From assembly GCF_041956535.1 (NCBI RefSeq), contig NW_027192213.1, forward strand, positions 53,111 through 117,110: 64,000 nt of DNA, given 5' to 3'. Shown one piece after another: positions 1-11,720 of this stretch. The translations under genes were made by a program, and so were the position numbers. The stretch is from Calcarisporiella thermophila CBS 279.70 (taxonomy: Eukaryota; Calcarisporiellomycota). The notes under the pieces were generated by a model that was not told the origin of the DNA, ran no database searches, and saw nothing but the letters and a program-made list of their open reading frames with translations. Within the stretch, counting starts at the first letter, position 1; each line of letters begins with the position of its first letter.

Positions 1-493
1 GCTTCGTGACGTCACATATATATTTTAAACCATTGTGAACAACCCGCAAATCGCCCTAGAAACGCTGCCGCTTACTCTTGGCAATAGAAATTGGTCTCAT
101 AAACTCCAAACATCAAATATATGCCATATTTTCTACATGATTCTAATATTTATTACATCGTTATTTGAGTAAATATTTTGAATATTTTGCATTTTGGAAT
201 AAAAGACGGAGTTATTACCTTTCTTTCCTAGTTCAAACTAACCTAGTAACAAAGACTAGGTGATATAAGCCACAAAACATAAAAATTGTTTTTTGTACGC
301 TTAAGCATAAAAAGGATAAACTTGATCAAACTTATTTATCTTATTTTACATATATTTTATTTTAACTTCTTTTTCTATTATATATAAATAATTATTTAAC
401 TTTAGTTTCAAACTATATGCTCTATTATATATATGATATCCACTTTTCTACCTTTCCTTTCCTATACTTTTATTCTTATCTCCTTTCTTCCTT

Positions 494-546
494 GGTATGT
501 ATACTCTTTTTTTATTTAGATCTAAATAAAAAGGAGTGTATATACC
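494..546. repeat. Imperfect palindrome, about 26-bp arms
   Basis: The left arm (494-520) begins GGTATGTATAC. The right arm (521-546) ends GTATATACC and is its near reverse complement, with a few mismatches and one unpaired base. There is essentially no loop, so the DNA or its transcript could form a cruciform or hairpin. It abuts the second palindrome at 547-609. Arrangement and AT-richness would fit a MITE-like element, but no flanking target-site duplication was established. Confidence 0.6.
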
Positions 547-609
547 ATTTAGATAATACCTTTAGTCTACTTTTCTAAAAAAAAAGTAGACTAAAGGTAT
601 TACCTAAAT
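547..609. repeat. Near-perfect inverted repeat, about 28-bp arms
   Basis: The left arm 547-574 (core ACCTTTAGTCTAC) is matched by the reverse-complement arm at 581-609 with one mismatch, around a short A-rich loop. The element directly follows the palindrome at 494-546. Six bases downstream, 615-625 reads TGGCGTAGTGG, which matches the RNA polymerase III A-box consensus. A degraded B-box-like string lies at 655-665. A SINE- or MITE-derived element is possible but not proven. Confidence 0.65.
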
Positions 610-1545
610 GTTTTTGGCGTAGTGGTTACCAAACATTTTTAACAGAATAGGATGGATTCAATTAAGATTCTTTGCTTAAAATTTATATCTTCCTCGATGA
701 ATATATTAAAAAATAAAGACTATATAAATGGATTATGGATGAAAAAAAATTGTATTGCTAGTGTAGCATTCCATAAAGCATGAAATCCTAGCAAAAATGT
801 AAACGAAAATGTATTGTGTATAGCAAAGATGGGCTCTTATAACAAATATTTAGATCATGTATAATAGCTTGTAATCGAGTTAGTAATGTAGAAGGCTCGC
901 CACCTTGATTGCGCGCCACCATGTCTTTGACACACTATATAGATGCTGTTAAATGTAGACCAGCAGTCCGACTTACAGTGGGTGGCCCCGCCGACCGCAG
1001 TCCACTATCCGCTCGCTTCTTCGTAGTTATCCTGAAAGTTTCTCTGCGTATAGAATCGCGGAGTCTGTCCAGTATGACACATGGCATACGGGTTCATTAT
1101 CGGCTTTTCTGATATATTTGTACATCCCCATGCACCACTGATATTGCCATGGGCAGGCGCACAGAATTGCACAGAACTTCTATTTCTGGCACTTACCTCT
1201 GCACACTTTTGAAGCAAAGGAGGCTGCTGGGAAAATGATGAAAAGCGTGCATAAAAAAGGTCAAGAGATTTTATGGTTGACTAAGATAGCACTAGTGTTG
1301 ATAGCACAAAAGACAATATGACAATTGAGCTAATTCAAATGATATCTACCAAATAACTGTGACCTCAGAATTAATTCTCTATATATTAGAGAAGCAAAGT
1401 TTCAGAAGCATCTGCAACCGTTAATATATCTTTAAAAAAAGTGTATATTAGTTAGGATGACGATATCGATTTATATAAACCAAGAGGCAAAAGATTTAAT
1501 CAATACGTTTGTCAAATTTTCCCTTCGCTGCTAATTCATTTTGCT

Positions 1546-4157
1546 ATGAAGGTGGATGAACAATTTGATAAGGATGCCGATGTCGAAATGGAAGACAACC
1601 AAGACACTTCCGATAATCCAGCTGAGCAAATTACTTTGAGTGATCTTGCAATAAAAATTTCGTCGATTAAAGGTACATAAGTAGCTCCACCCAATTATTA
1701 ACTAAATTCCCGCTATTATTTCATCATATTAGGTCTCATAAAATTTTATAAAGAGGAGCTCACACAATCTGATGATCCTAGTGTAAAAGGCTATATTCGA
1801 GATCGTCTATTGAATCGTCAAAAAGAGTTAAGACAGAGTATTCTCCAAAGAAGAGCTCTTGAAGGTATTTTCTTAGATTATATTTATGATAATTTTTCAG
1901 AGTAATTTTCTTATTAACATGTGATGCTTAGCCAAACTTACTTTCCAACAATTGTACAAACCTCCCTTTGAGTTCGTAAAAGAAGCTCTTAACACTGACT
2001 ATATGGATCCTAATTCTGCAGTTGAGCGATTTATCGAATATATGCTATGGTGCCATAGAGAATGGAGGCGGTATAGTATAAGAGTAGTTCCCTTCATATC
2101 GCTAGTGCAGAGTTCAGGTTATGGCAAAACCCGAATGATTTCACAGATCGCCAAAATTGTGCATGTACTATATATTTGCAAGCGAAATCCCGGATCAACT
2201 GGTTTTCCTCCGGCATCCCCTCTGATCGATTGGGTATTCAATCAACTAGAGGTGGGCAGTGAAGATGGCATTCAAATATTTGCAGTGATTATGCTTGCAT
2301 CAGTTGAAGTAATTAAGGAGCAGATGTTGGAGCCTAGCGAGTTTTGGAAGATGCAGATTGAGCAACGAACAAAATGTGAGCAATTTTGGAATCGTATTAA
2401 GAATAAATATGAAAGGTAATATTCAATGCGAATATAATATTCTAAATTTGCTGGCGTTTAAATTGATATATTCAATATGCTTGCATTTTCTATTTATTTA
2501 GCTATTTCAAAGACGAAGCTTCGAAAACCGCTGCAAAAAAGGCAATCTTTGATACTTCCTTTCTGAACAATCATGAATTTGGAACAGGATTTGGGAGTAT
2601 CAAGATTGTTTGTTGTCTTGATGAAGCTCACGAACTCTTTGAGAGAGGAAAGGGGACTGCGCAAATAAACTGTTCTAAGAAGTTTCGTATGTGGCGTCGT
2701 GGCATTTGTTATCTTCGTTGGGAAGGGCTATTCTCTGTGTGCCTAAGTACTAGCATGACTATCAATAATTTCTCTTCAAAATATGAATTGGATTCTTCTG
2801 CGCGCGAAGCAGATTTTACATACTTTCAATCCTTTTTCGATGTGGCGACGACAGATGCACTAGCCAAAAACATGCCAGAAAATCCTACTCCTCATCAGCT
2901 AGCCCTCTATGGCCGCCCACTTTTTGGAGCACTCCTAGCAAACAAATCGAATTTAAAAGATGTAGTTTTATTAGCAAAAGACAAACTAATGGGAACTTCA
3001 GGAGACACAAAACTAACAGCCCTAGCTCAGATCGCCTGTCTTGCAGCAATAAGATTCTCTCCTATGGCTATATTTGCACAGACATTGGTAGCAGATCATA
3101 TGGCCACAGCCCTAGGAATTTCGTCAGATCGAACGGAGGTATTTCTCACATACCCATCAGAGCCATTTCTTGCAGCAGGAGCACTTGCTGGTCTTGATGA
3201 CGATAAGAAATGGGCAGATTCTGTAAATATTTTGGTAGATGCTGTGCACCGAGGAGTTGCTCACGGAGGAGGGTGTGGTGAAATAGCGGTTCGTATCGCA
3301 CTTCTACGTGCTATGCAACTAGCTAGCAAATCGATATTTGGTAACCAGATTTCAGTGGAATTGTTCCTGTCAGCATTGCTCTCAGACGAAAATAAATCCA
3401 TTTCTAAAGTGCAGGATATTGACAAAAGGTAACTCCATAGTTTATGAATAGAAGATGTACCACAATTTTACCTTATCTATTTCTTCTTAGCCAACCGTCT
3501 GTAATAAATAGTATACCTTGCGAATTGGTGAAGGATATAACCACCCTGAGGCAAATACTTGGCTCATTTTGTGAAGCAGAGGTAGCCTTCAATCATTTTC
3601 TTAACATCTACGAGAATCTATTCAAATGTGATGTTGGAGTTGATCTGTTCAAAATCTGCTGGAAGCGAAGAGCGGCCATCGCCCTTTCCAAAAATAGTGA
3701 AGAAATAGATCTTTTGATTCCAGTTCGTTTTCGCGATGGAAGCTATTCATGCATTGCTATTCAGGTGAAAAACCATGAAAGAGACGATCCCAGTTACATG
3801 AAAGACTGTGCCAAAAAGATGGAGTCTAAATTTTCAAGTTGGTTCAATGAGAATACTCCTCAGCAACTCCATCTTTATATTTCACTTCGTTGTAACTCAA
3901 CATTAGTGTGGGGGTATTCATCTTCATCCTCTTCAGAATCTGCCATATACTTGTTTATATCCAATTATAAGTCCTTTTCATTCGGAGTCAATCTAGAGAC
4001 AGCATTGGGCAATTTATGTGAATCCGAAGGAGAAATGTTCCCCAAGGAGGTATACGAAACCAACTACTATGATACAAATGGGAATCCAGCAGGTAAAGAA
4101 ACATTTCCTCGAAAGAATATTTTATATTCATTTTTAAAATTTGCCAACGAAAATTAA
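1546..4157 (+). CDS. P-loop NTPase / PD-(D/E)XK nuclease fusion, Crinkler (CRN)-effector type
   Basis: Five exons (1546-1672, 1733-1864, 1932-2415, 2502-3428, 3491-4157) join in phase into about 778 residues. After an acidic, charged leader of roughly 85 residues comes an NTPase with Walker A SSGYGKT (near 2115) and Walker B IVCCLDEAH (near 2608-2634), then a YGRPLF motif. The last exon carries a restriction-endonuclease-fold signature: a conserved Glu, then EEIDLLIPV and IAIQVKN (the D...QxK form). An NTPase followed by such a nuclease is the described architecture of many CRN-type eukaryotic effectors, thought to derive from mobile elements. I see no signal peptide and no obvious CRN header motif, so an intracellular conflict or selfish role is equally possible. 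Family assignment is by motif; the target is unknown. Confidence 0.75.
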
Positions 4158-4887
4158 AAAAGAATGAAATACTATTTGTCTTTGACATGATTTTATATAT
4201 TGCATATCTTTACTTTGCATATATCAAGTAATATCGGAAGTTGATCATGTATTGCACTATTATGAAAATACAGTATATATCTTGCAGCATTAAACTTCAA
4301 GCTTTTATAATATTCATCTTTTACTTATATTGTACCATCAATATTAAAGATTTGTTTTTTTTTTATTTTGGTGATAATATCACACAGGGAAATGCCGTAT
4401 TCCTAAATGACCCATTAAATAAGGACATTTGGGAATACGATTTTTCTTCTCACAATCTTGCTGGAAATTAGTTAGAGATTTGCTCATAAATGAATCATAT
4501 TTAGATGCATATGCACTCTATAAGTGGTAATGGGATCATCATATTTTAAAGGTAAAAGAAACACTGAAGAGAAATGGCTAAAATCTAAGTTAGACCGGAT
4601 GTCTTCTTCAATAACCTTTCTGCAGTGAGTTAGACACTTGGCCATCTTACATATGAACCCCTATCAACTCACAGCATACTACGAGTTTTAAATTATAAAT
4701 GCTTCATAATGTAGTTCGGATAAAAGGGCAAAAGAGCGGGCTGCAAAGTTAGCATTCAACCTAGATCTTTTCAGGCAAAAAATACGGCATAGCAGAAGAA
4801 AAATAGAATCTATTACTGACATTATTTACACAATCTGTAGCATGGAAATATATAATCAATTTACAAGGATCGAATGAATGGTTGATT
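4158..4887. other. AT-rich convergent intergenic region
   Basis: This lies between the 3' ends of the NTPase-nuclease gene and the glycosidase gene. No supported coding frame is present; the frame at 4241-4471 is low complexity. The only structured element seen is the inverted repeat at 4396-4439. Confidence 0.6.
4396..4439. repeat. 14-bp inverted repeat with 16-nt loop
   Basis: The arms 4396-4409 (CGTATTCCTAAATG) and 4426-4439 (CATTTGGGAATACG) are reverse complements with one mismatch. It lies about 240 bp downstream of the NTPase-nuclease stop codon and could form a hairpin in its 3' region. No function can be assigned. Confidence 0.5.
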
Positions 4888-7172
4888 TTATTGCTGCAAA
4901 ACGCCCATCACATGGAGCCAGTGCTCAGTTTTACCGTGACTTTGGTCTGCCCACCACCCCAAGATCCACCAGTGCTCTTCCTCTTCTAACACTTGCCACC
5001 ACCCATCACTTATTTGTACCTTTACATTTGCAGCTCCCAGACCCATATCCTCCTCTTTCAGATCTGTAGCAACCGGGCTTGGAAAAACACGCTTGGGTAG
5101 AAAGACTTCCGTAGGAAACTTCGAGCCCCCGTACACGACGAGCTTTGCCTCTGGGACTGGAGAAAACGTGAGGGAAAATGAAATAGGACTACCTGATAAT
5201 TTCATAGGATATGCTCGGTGCAGAACCAAAAGATCCCGGGCATTTTCGGTTGACCCATTTGCTCTTTGAAAAACGCTAAAATCCTCATCGTTCCACCAGT
5301 CACCACGCTCCAGTGTGTTTTCGGCGCAATAATTCCATATTGTATAAGACGCCAAGTTGGCATCCATTCCACATAAAACAGCGTCCATAGCACGAGACTG
5401 AGGTGAACTCAACAAAAGCACCTCTGAGTTCTTCGAATCTGTTGTACGAAAAATGGCGAGAGAGAATAGGCAAAAATTAGCTCCAAGAACACTAGGACGG
5501 AGGAGGTAACGAAAATAGGGCACAGTTTACCTTTAAGATCAAATGGTATTCCTACCTCTCCAAAAAGCACAGGGTATTCTCCCAGGCCCTCCACTTTCTT
5601 TATCATATATTCCACCTGCTTAGCAATGCATCCTCGCACTGCGTTCTCTCCCCATCGCAGCGCCTTTAACAGCGTCCTCAATCCCCTCTTATCATCTCCA
5701 AAGTAATCAACAAAATCAATCGTCCAGTTTCGCCATTGTTTCGACATCAGTGACATCACTTCGTAGTAATGTGGAGCATATGCTATCTGTTGAATTTGGG
5801 TTTCCTCTGACGACAGGATAGAGACGGGATCTAGCGTAGGGGCCGTTTGTAAAAATATAATAAGCTGTGGGTCAATTGAGTGAAGTGCATCGACATAGCG
5901 TCGGAGAAATGGGCGGAGACAATCGTTTAGCCAATCCACTGGCGCAGAGGTTTCCGGGTGGCGTGCAAAATAGTCAGGCCGAAGAAGTGTGCGTGTCACT
6001 GGATCCCAGACACCATGTTGCGCCCAGAGACAAGTGCCACGTTTCCACTGAGGCGACTTCTCCCAAGGGGGGAAAGGCGTGTTAGGCCGTCGAGTCCATA
6101 CATCTTCAGAAATATCCCAGGCTGATAAGCCATGCGGGTCAATCGTCACTTTGCTTGTACGTCGGATGAGCATGCTGGGGTTCCATTTCTCCACATGATC
6201 GGTGGTAAAGCCTTGACCGAGGAGCATCGATTGGAATGGCGTGGGCATGAGCCCTGCATTGAGAAGCGTTTTCTTGGGCAACCTGAGATCAGTATGGTTC
6301 ACATATCCTCTCAGTGGCTCGTTGAGCGTATCATATCCCAGGACTACATCTTCCATCCCAGCATCATGAATTCGCTTTGCAAGCACTAAGATGGCATCTA
6401 GAAAGTGACGCTGTAGATATTCCTGTATGTTCACACCGTCCACTATGCATAGAGGAGCATAGATGGATCCAGCAAAGAAGAGAGTGAAAATAGTGCAAGT
6501 TGCAAGACGAACAGCGTTTGTGGTCCAAACCATGGGTAGATATTCCTCGGGTTGCGTTTGGCTCTGTGTTATGGCAGCCTGAGTCGCCTGAAAATTCTCA
6601 GGATTAAAGCCGATTAGAGTAAGAATCCAACCAGGTGCACCAGATCCTCCACAATGACGACTCCACTATATTTGTAAGCCTAATTCAATCGCAAGGCCAC
6701 CTCCTTAGAAACAAAAATACAAGAATATTTTACCATATCCTGGTGCGGGTCTATAAATACCCGCAGTCCGTAGTCCCTAGCCTTTTCAAGCATCTTCACT
6801 ACGTACTCTAAATACTCTTCATCATATACACCGCTAAGACGAACCGAAAATGACTCTTGTTAGTCAGAGCATCAGGGAGTAGAGGTAATCATATACTTAC
6901 GGGGCCTCATGTTCAATTGCTTCCCAACACACACAAAACCTCACTACTCTCCATCCCATGTCCCTTAATCTCTTAAAATGCTCATCGGCTTCCTCAAGCG
7001 GGAATGGCATCCCCACATAGGAGACATGGCGATCATGGTCTTGCCAGGCCTTATCACCGGGTAATGAAGGGAGATCTCGAGGTGACTTACAAGGAAGGTT
7101 TACTCCACGGAGAAGTAGGATTCGTCCAGTAGTGGATTCGATAAACCAACGGCCCGAGGTAGTTATGGTCAT
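4888..7172 (-). CDS. GH5-family glycosidase, EGCrP/steryl-beta-glucosidase type
   Basis: Four exons (7172-6901, 6833-6734, 6665-5531, 5438-4888) give about 685 residues. The family hydrolyses glucosylceramide or steryl glucoside. Visible marks are the N-terminal GRWFIE...LLRGVNL block, DPHQDMWSRHCGGSGAPGW spanning an intron, the acid/base Glu in YDTLNEP, the nucleophile Glu in FGEVGIP, and the late YTIWNYC...DWWNDEDFSVF block. There is no clear signal peptide, as expected for intracellular fungal EGCrP enzymes. The start is the ATG at 7172, because the longer frame upstream opens on TTG. Substrate preference (ceramide versus sterol glucoside) cannot be read from motifs. Confidence 0.9.
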
Positions 7173-7709
7173 TAGTAACTCGAGATACAAAATAAAATCA
7201 ACGGTAGAACGAAACTTGCTCCCTGGCTTGATCGGGAAATCAATTTGAATGTTTCCATCTATAATTCTTAATTCTTGTATAAAAGAAGCAACCTTTCAGA
7301 AATAGATCTAGAGCACGCATCCTTTAAACAGTGGAAATCAGGAGGATACATAAAGCAAGTTTGGAATGGTATTAACGTGATTGTCGTCGTTGATAAGTGC
7401 TCGTTCTGTATTCTGTGGTAGGCCTGCAAACCTCGCATCAGGGTTTGACACCTATCACACAAATTAGTAAGACGCTTTCCGAGGTGGGCGTTCGAAGTAT
7501 AAACTGAGCGTGCAAAACCATTCCATGGGTCCACGCGTGAAGCACAACTTAGTAGTGAAGGTACACCAAATAAATATAGTCTTTGTGCACATTGTACAAG
7601 ATATTAGGCCCAAATCTTGATCCTATCCTATCGCCCGCCTCATATAAAGCCAATCCTTTTTTACTTTCGTCGTTTTCCCTCCCCTTATTCTCCTCCCCGC
7701 CAAAAAATC
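7173..7709. other. Divergent intergenic region
   Basis: This lies between the glycosidase start and the small zinc-finger frame and is presumably promoter sequence for both. A TATA-like CATATAAAG occurs near 7638, about 70 bp before the zinc-finger ATG. The minus-strand frame at 7268-7534 has no family resemblance. Confidence 0.45.
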
Positions 7710-7847
7710 ATGGTATACACTTGCGATTTCTGCACCCATAGTTTTGACGACGCAGATCAGCTGCGCTATCACTTGCGTACGATCCACCTGCGAAAGTCGC
7801 CCGTTATTCATCCACAACAGCACGGCTATCAACATTATAATAATTAG
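7710..7847 (+). CDS. Single C2H2 zinc-finger microprotein (45 aa)
   Basis: A one-exon frame starting at ATG 7710 encodes 45 residues and is almost entirely one classical finger. Cys-X2-Cys lies in YTCDFC, and after twelve residues come the His residues of HLRTIH. A short His/Asn-rich tail (PQQHGYQHYNN) follows. The spacing matches a C2H2 (X12, H-X4-H) finger too well for a chance frame. One finger rarely binds DNA alone, so a protein-interaction role or a fragment of a larger lost gene are alternatives. A TATA-like element lies upstream and a pyrimidine-rich leader precedes the ATG. No named homologue is recognised. Confidence 0.5.
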   Translation: MVYTCDFCTHSFDDADQLRYHLRTIHLRKSPVIHPQQHGYQHYNN

Positions 7848-8327
7848 GCGATTTTCAAGAATTTTATTTTCCAATCTATATAAATAGAATCCTGCTCTCT
7901 AACGAGGAGTAATGCTTAAAGATACCTTATATCATTTATTCATTTGTATTCATTAGATATATATATAATACAGCTCCAGGACAGGGGATGTAGTTTTATT
8001 TTCAATCATTTCAAGAGCTTTTTCATAGATAAATAAATTATAATTTTTGTTAGAGGAACGAGGGGATATGGAATGCAAAGGTTATTTAAGCAATTTTGCT
8101 AATAAATAGGTACATGGAGCAGAATTGACAGCAAGAATAGTTTAACCATCAGAATAAATATTATAGTTTCAACGATAATAAGAATAACAGGAAATAAATA
8201 AAGGTATCAGCCAAAAGCAAGAAAAAAATAAATAATCGGCAACAAAATAAAGTCCCAATTGGCGAGCTTATCGTCTAAAAAATCCAGTGCTACATCCCAT
8301 CACTTCGCGCTTGCACCTTCCCACTCT
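7848..8327. other. AT-rich intergenic region
   Basis: About 480 bp of AT-rich sequence lies between the zinc-finger frame and the ADAM gene 3' end. It includes a short TA-rich run near 7957-7970. Nothing coding or structured is supported. Confidence 0.5.
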
Positions 8328-11221
8328 TCAAATTGTCATTTCCTTTTCTCTTCTCGGGCTTCCTTCCAGCTCTATTGCGTGAACTAATGTGTCTTGGTTA
8401 GAATTTTGCGAAATATACGAGATAGGCCATGCATTCACTTCTGTTACCTCCCCTCTTGCTTCCGGCGATGGGGGAGGTTCCAGAAAAGAATTCAACGTAG
8501 ACGCTGATAGCCGCGACGACGTCGATAATCTAGATACAGGCATGAGCAATCCATTAGATTCATTTTTCAGATATTCCTCCTTTAGCGACGAAGGGAAGAG
8601 GGTGGACGCCGGAGTAGCAGTATCGGAGCCTTGAAGTGGCTCAAGACGACGCTTTCGATAGCAGATAACGCAAGCCCGAATGAAGAAAAAGAGAAGGACA
8701 AATACAAGCAGACCTATTACGATGGCAACGGGTATCACTATGCGGCTATTGCTTTGAATCCAGTCAAGAATTGGATCAGCTGATATGATTAAAGAGGTTA
8801 GAGTGTGCCTACTAGAAAATCTGGGAGTACAGTCATCGACTTACGTGGTATATTTCCAATACATTGGCCACGCGTGCAAACTCCTTTGTTTCCACATGGA
8901 GTTCCATCGATAAAATTGCCCGTCAATTGAATACAAGATTTCGCGTCATCTGGGTCAACGCAATACATATCGCAGATATCAGCTTTCCACTGGCATTGTC
9001 GGGTCAGGTTGAGATGCTTGTCACCGCGTATGGCGCACTGTGCATCCCGCGAAGTGCATAGCCCCGAAGCGCATCGTAAATCCATCTTACTTCCGCATTT
9101 TGTACCATCTGGGATACGCTTGTCTTCGGGGCATACAGGGCTTACCCCAGTGCACACCTCGGTCAGGTCGCACTCGGATATTGCTTGTCGGCATATCGAA
9201 CCGGCAGCTTTGGGTTGGCATTTTTCACAACAGCTATGATTTGCGTCGCTACACGCTGCATTTGGTTTAAGCTTACATGTAGCAGCGATACAACAATCAT
9301 CGTCTTGCTCGCCCGGATCACACTCTTCTCCTTCTTCAAGAATACCGTTGCCACAGACTCCAAGAGACTCTATGTGCTTTTTCCCCGGATCTGGAGTGAT
9401 GGAAGTGTGAGGCAATAGTTAGATGCCCTATTTATCATATGCAGGGGAGTTGAACTGGGATATATACCTTGGAGGCAATAGCTAGTTTTCACGAGCGAGG
9501 AGCAGATAGAGCGGATAGAGCATGGGGAGAATTCATCCGTTATAACGTTGCTAGTTGGATTCATCAGATATAAATTTTTGGTATCACATTCTGTAGCTGA
9601 AAGCGGGCAGCAATCGCATTTGTCTTTGTCTTTATCTTTGCAGGAGCATGCCTGTTCAGTGCAATCATGGTTTGCCCCGAATCTACAGCATTTTATAAGT
9701 ATGCAAGAATAGAATCGACAATCGTGAAGATGCTTACGAATGCCCAATTTCATGAGCTACCACTTTCCACTCGTCCCTGGTGACCGTGGATATACCCGTT
9801 CCCGAAACCCAATTCACAGTGTGCTCTTCTACCTGCTTGTAGCTACTAATGCTACACAGTTGCCCAATCCAGGCGAGGCCAAGCCGAGTTCCCGTACTAT
9901 CAATTTAAAAGTCGGTTTTAGTTTGATATTTGATTGAGGCGACAAAGGCCTAGGAGCATTTTTGAGAAGATATCAGTTCTACGTACTTGCATTTGGTCAT
10001 CAAGTGCCATAGCCCTGCACCGTCATCTCCTCTGGTTCCTCTCCACATGCTAAAATCATTAAGCCTACTATTTATCGTGTAATCATCGCTGCATTCCTGG
10101 TTCCATGCAGGGGTCCCACAGGTAGAGCGCAGGTCGATCAGGATAATACCCAAGGATACGTTGAAAGATTTTTCGTATACACCTGACGCGATATTAATGT
10201 TGGTTATGATCTGCCGTTTTGCCTCCGTGACATTGGTATGAGTACGCACATAGGTACAATCTGCCGCCATACCAAGATAGAGAATTTTACGGGATTTTGG
10301 GCAGCCAGTGTTAAGCCCATTGTCAGATGGACTAGGGGGTCTAGGAACTCCAAGGGTAGGAGTTATTTGCCGTTTGTGGTGGTATTTCATGTAACGGGAG
10401 AATGTCTGATCCTGTCTCCAAGCGGTTATATTTACATCTTGTGAATTATGGGGCATTGGTAGCAACTGAGGTGTGGCATGCTGCTGCTTAGTCCCACACT
10501 CCATGACATCCTCTCCTAGGCCTCTCGGTGCAAGATGCATATCACTCGAGCTATAAATAATCATTCGCGTGTCTTTGTGCATCATATCACGTTCTGATGG
10601 GCTATGTACCATCGGATCGTCATCCCGTTTAGTAAGATGGTATTTGCGAGCGCTTCGGATGTGATACATCTCCTCTCCAATCGTAAAAGCACCTTCGAAA
10701 ATCTGCTCCTCTCTATAAAATATATACGTTTAGTTGGAGTCATAGAGATACATCAATTCATAGGTTGTTTGAACTATAGCAATCCCACTCAGAACATACC
10801 CTTCTCTATGGAATACGATCCGTGCCCAACCTCTGTGTCCTTTCCTCTCATTTTCCATCACCGCTCCTGCCTTCTCTCGAATCCAACGCTTATCACTCTG
10901 GTCTTCCTCAATAACCCATCCACGATAAATCCACCAATCCTCTCTCCTCATCGCCTCTGTGCTTTTGTCGCCGTCGTGATAAACCGTGGCGGTGGCTTCC
11001 GCGTGAAAAATTTCGGCATTAGGTTCAAGATGTAAGCGGAATGTTTGTCCGTACGCGTGCACATTAAGGCGTACTCGGTCAAGAGGGTTTAAAGTCCCAG
11101 GCCGAGGGGTATCGAGTGTATGGGTCAGCAATTCGACGCGCTTTAGAGGGGTATCCAGCGCTTGTCCGTGGGGAAGAATGGCAAGCACAAGTAGTAGGAG
11201 AAGCCATCGCCACACGCGCAT
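8328..11221 (-). CDS. ADAM-family zinc metalloprotease with disintegrin domain, membrane anchored
   Basis: Six exons (11221-10800, 10712-9987, 9896-9738, 9682-9468, 9390-8845, 8779-8328) give about 839 residues. Order: hydrophobic signal peptide (WRWLLLLLVLAILP), prodomain with FEGAFTIGEEMYHI, a reprolysin-type metalloprotease with the zinc-binding motif HEIGHSFGANHD (split by an intron after HEIGHS), then a Cys-rich disintegrin module starting CGNGILEEGEECDPG. A Cys-rich stretch, one transmembrane helix (IVIGLLVFVLLFFF) and a Ser-rich cytoplasmic tail of about 110 residues follow. All zinc ligands and the catalytic Glu are present, so the enzyme is predicted active. Fungal ADAMs are known but their substrates are mostly undefined. 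The start is the only ATG; the reading frame above it opens on GTG. Confidence 0.93.
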
Positions 11222-11720
11222 TCTATGAATTAGCTCCACACTCTTCGACGGGGAAATATTAGAGACGACAGGTATCTAAAGGCTATATAGGGTTGGTAGA
11301 ACGGCCGATGCGTGCATGGGATTGAAACCAAGATTATTATTAATGAGGGGAATGTGATGAGAACTTGGCGGAGAGAACTGGAGCAAAAGAACAACGATAT
11401 GCATACTGTGCAATGCCCCACAAAACTCCGTTTGGTCAAAAAGTTTGAAGCCAAGAGTAGACTTCTGAAAGAGGCTCCGGTGTTAGTCACACAATCCCAG
11501 CCGTGCCTGCATCGGTTATTGGAGAAGGAAACCTTAAATGCCCGCCAACCAACGGACGGAATCTGGGATAGCAATACACTTATTCTTTAATATTTTATAA
11601 GCGAAACACTAACATATAAGCCGTACAATTATGAAAACACAAAACCATCCATTCCCAAAAAAAAAAAAAAATAAACATAATATCGAACAAAATGACCAAG
11701 AGTCTCTAAACGAGTAGAAA
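11222..11720. other. Intergenic: ADAM upstream region and EDC4 3' end
   Basis: Both neighbours lie on the minus strand, so this holds the ADAM promoter and the EDC4 3' end. A long A run lies at about 11658-11672. No gene is supported; the frames at 11230-11574 (-) and 11312-11590 (+) look random. Confidence 0.5.

Larger units (their letters stand above)
1..1545. other. AT-rich intergenic leader without a supported gene
   Basis: No reading frame here resembles a protein family, and the short frames at 909-1112 (+) and 1005-1217 (-) look random. The stretch is strongly AT-rich apart from a less AT-rich patch at about 890-1240 that I cannot explain. It contains the two palindromes listed separately and would include the promoter of the gene starting at 1546. 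Confidence 0.6.

Noticed and set aside
909-1217. Opposed small frames in the left flank
   Set aside because: No homology signal and no codon structure. Only the local rise in GC is notable.
4241-4471. 76-codon frame in the AT-rich intergenic region
   Set aside because: Low-complexity hydrophobic translation (Ile/Phe/Tyr) expected from AT-rich DNA.
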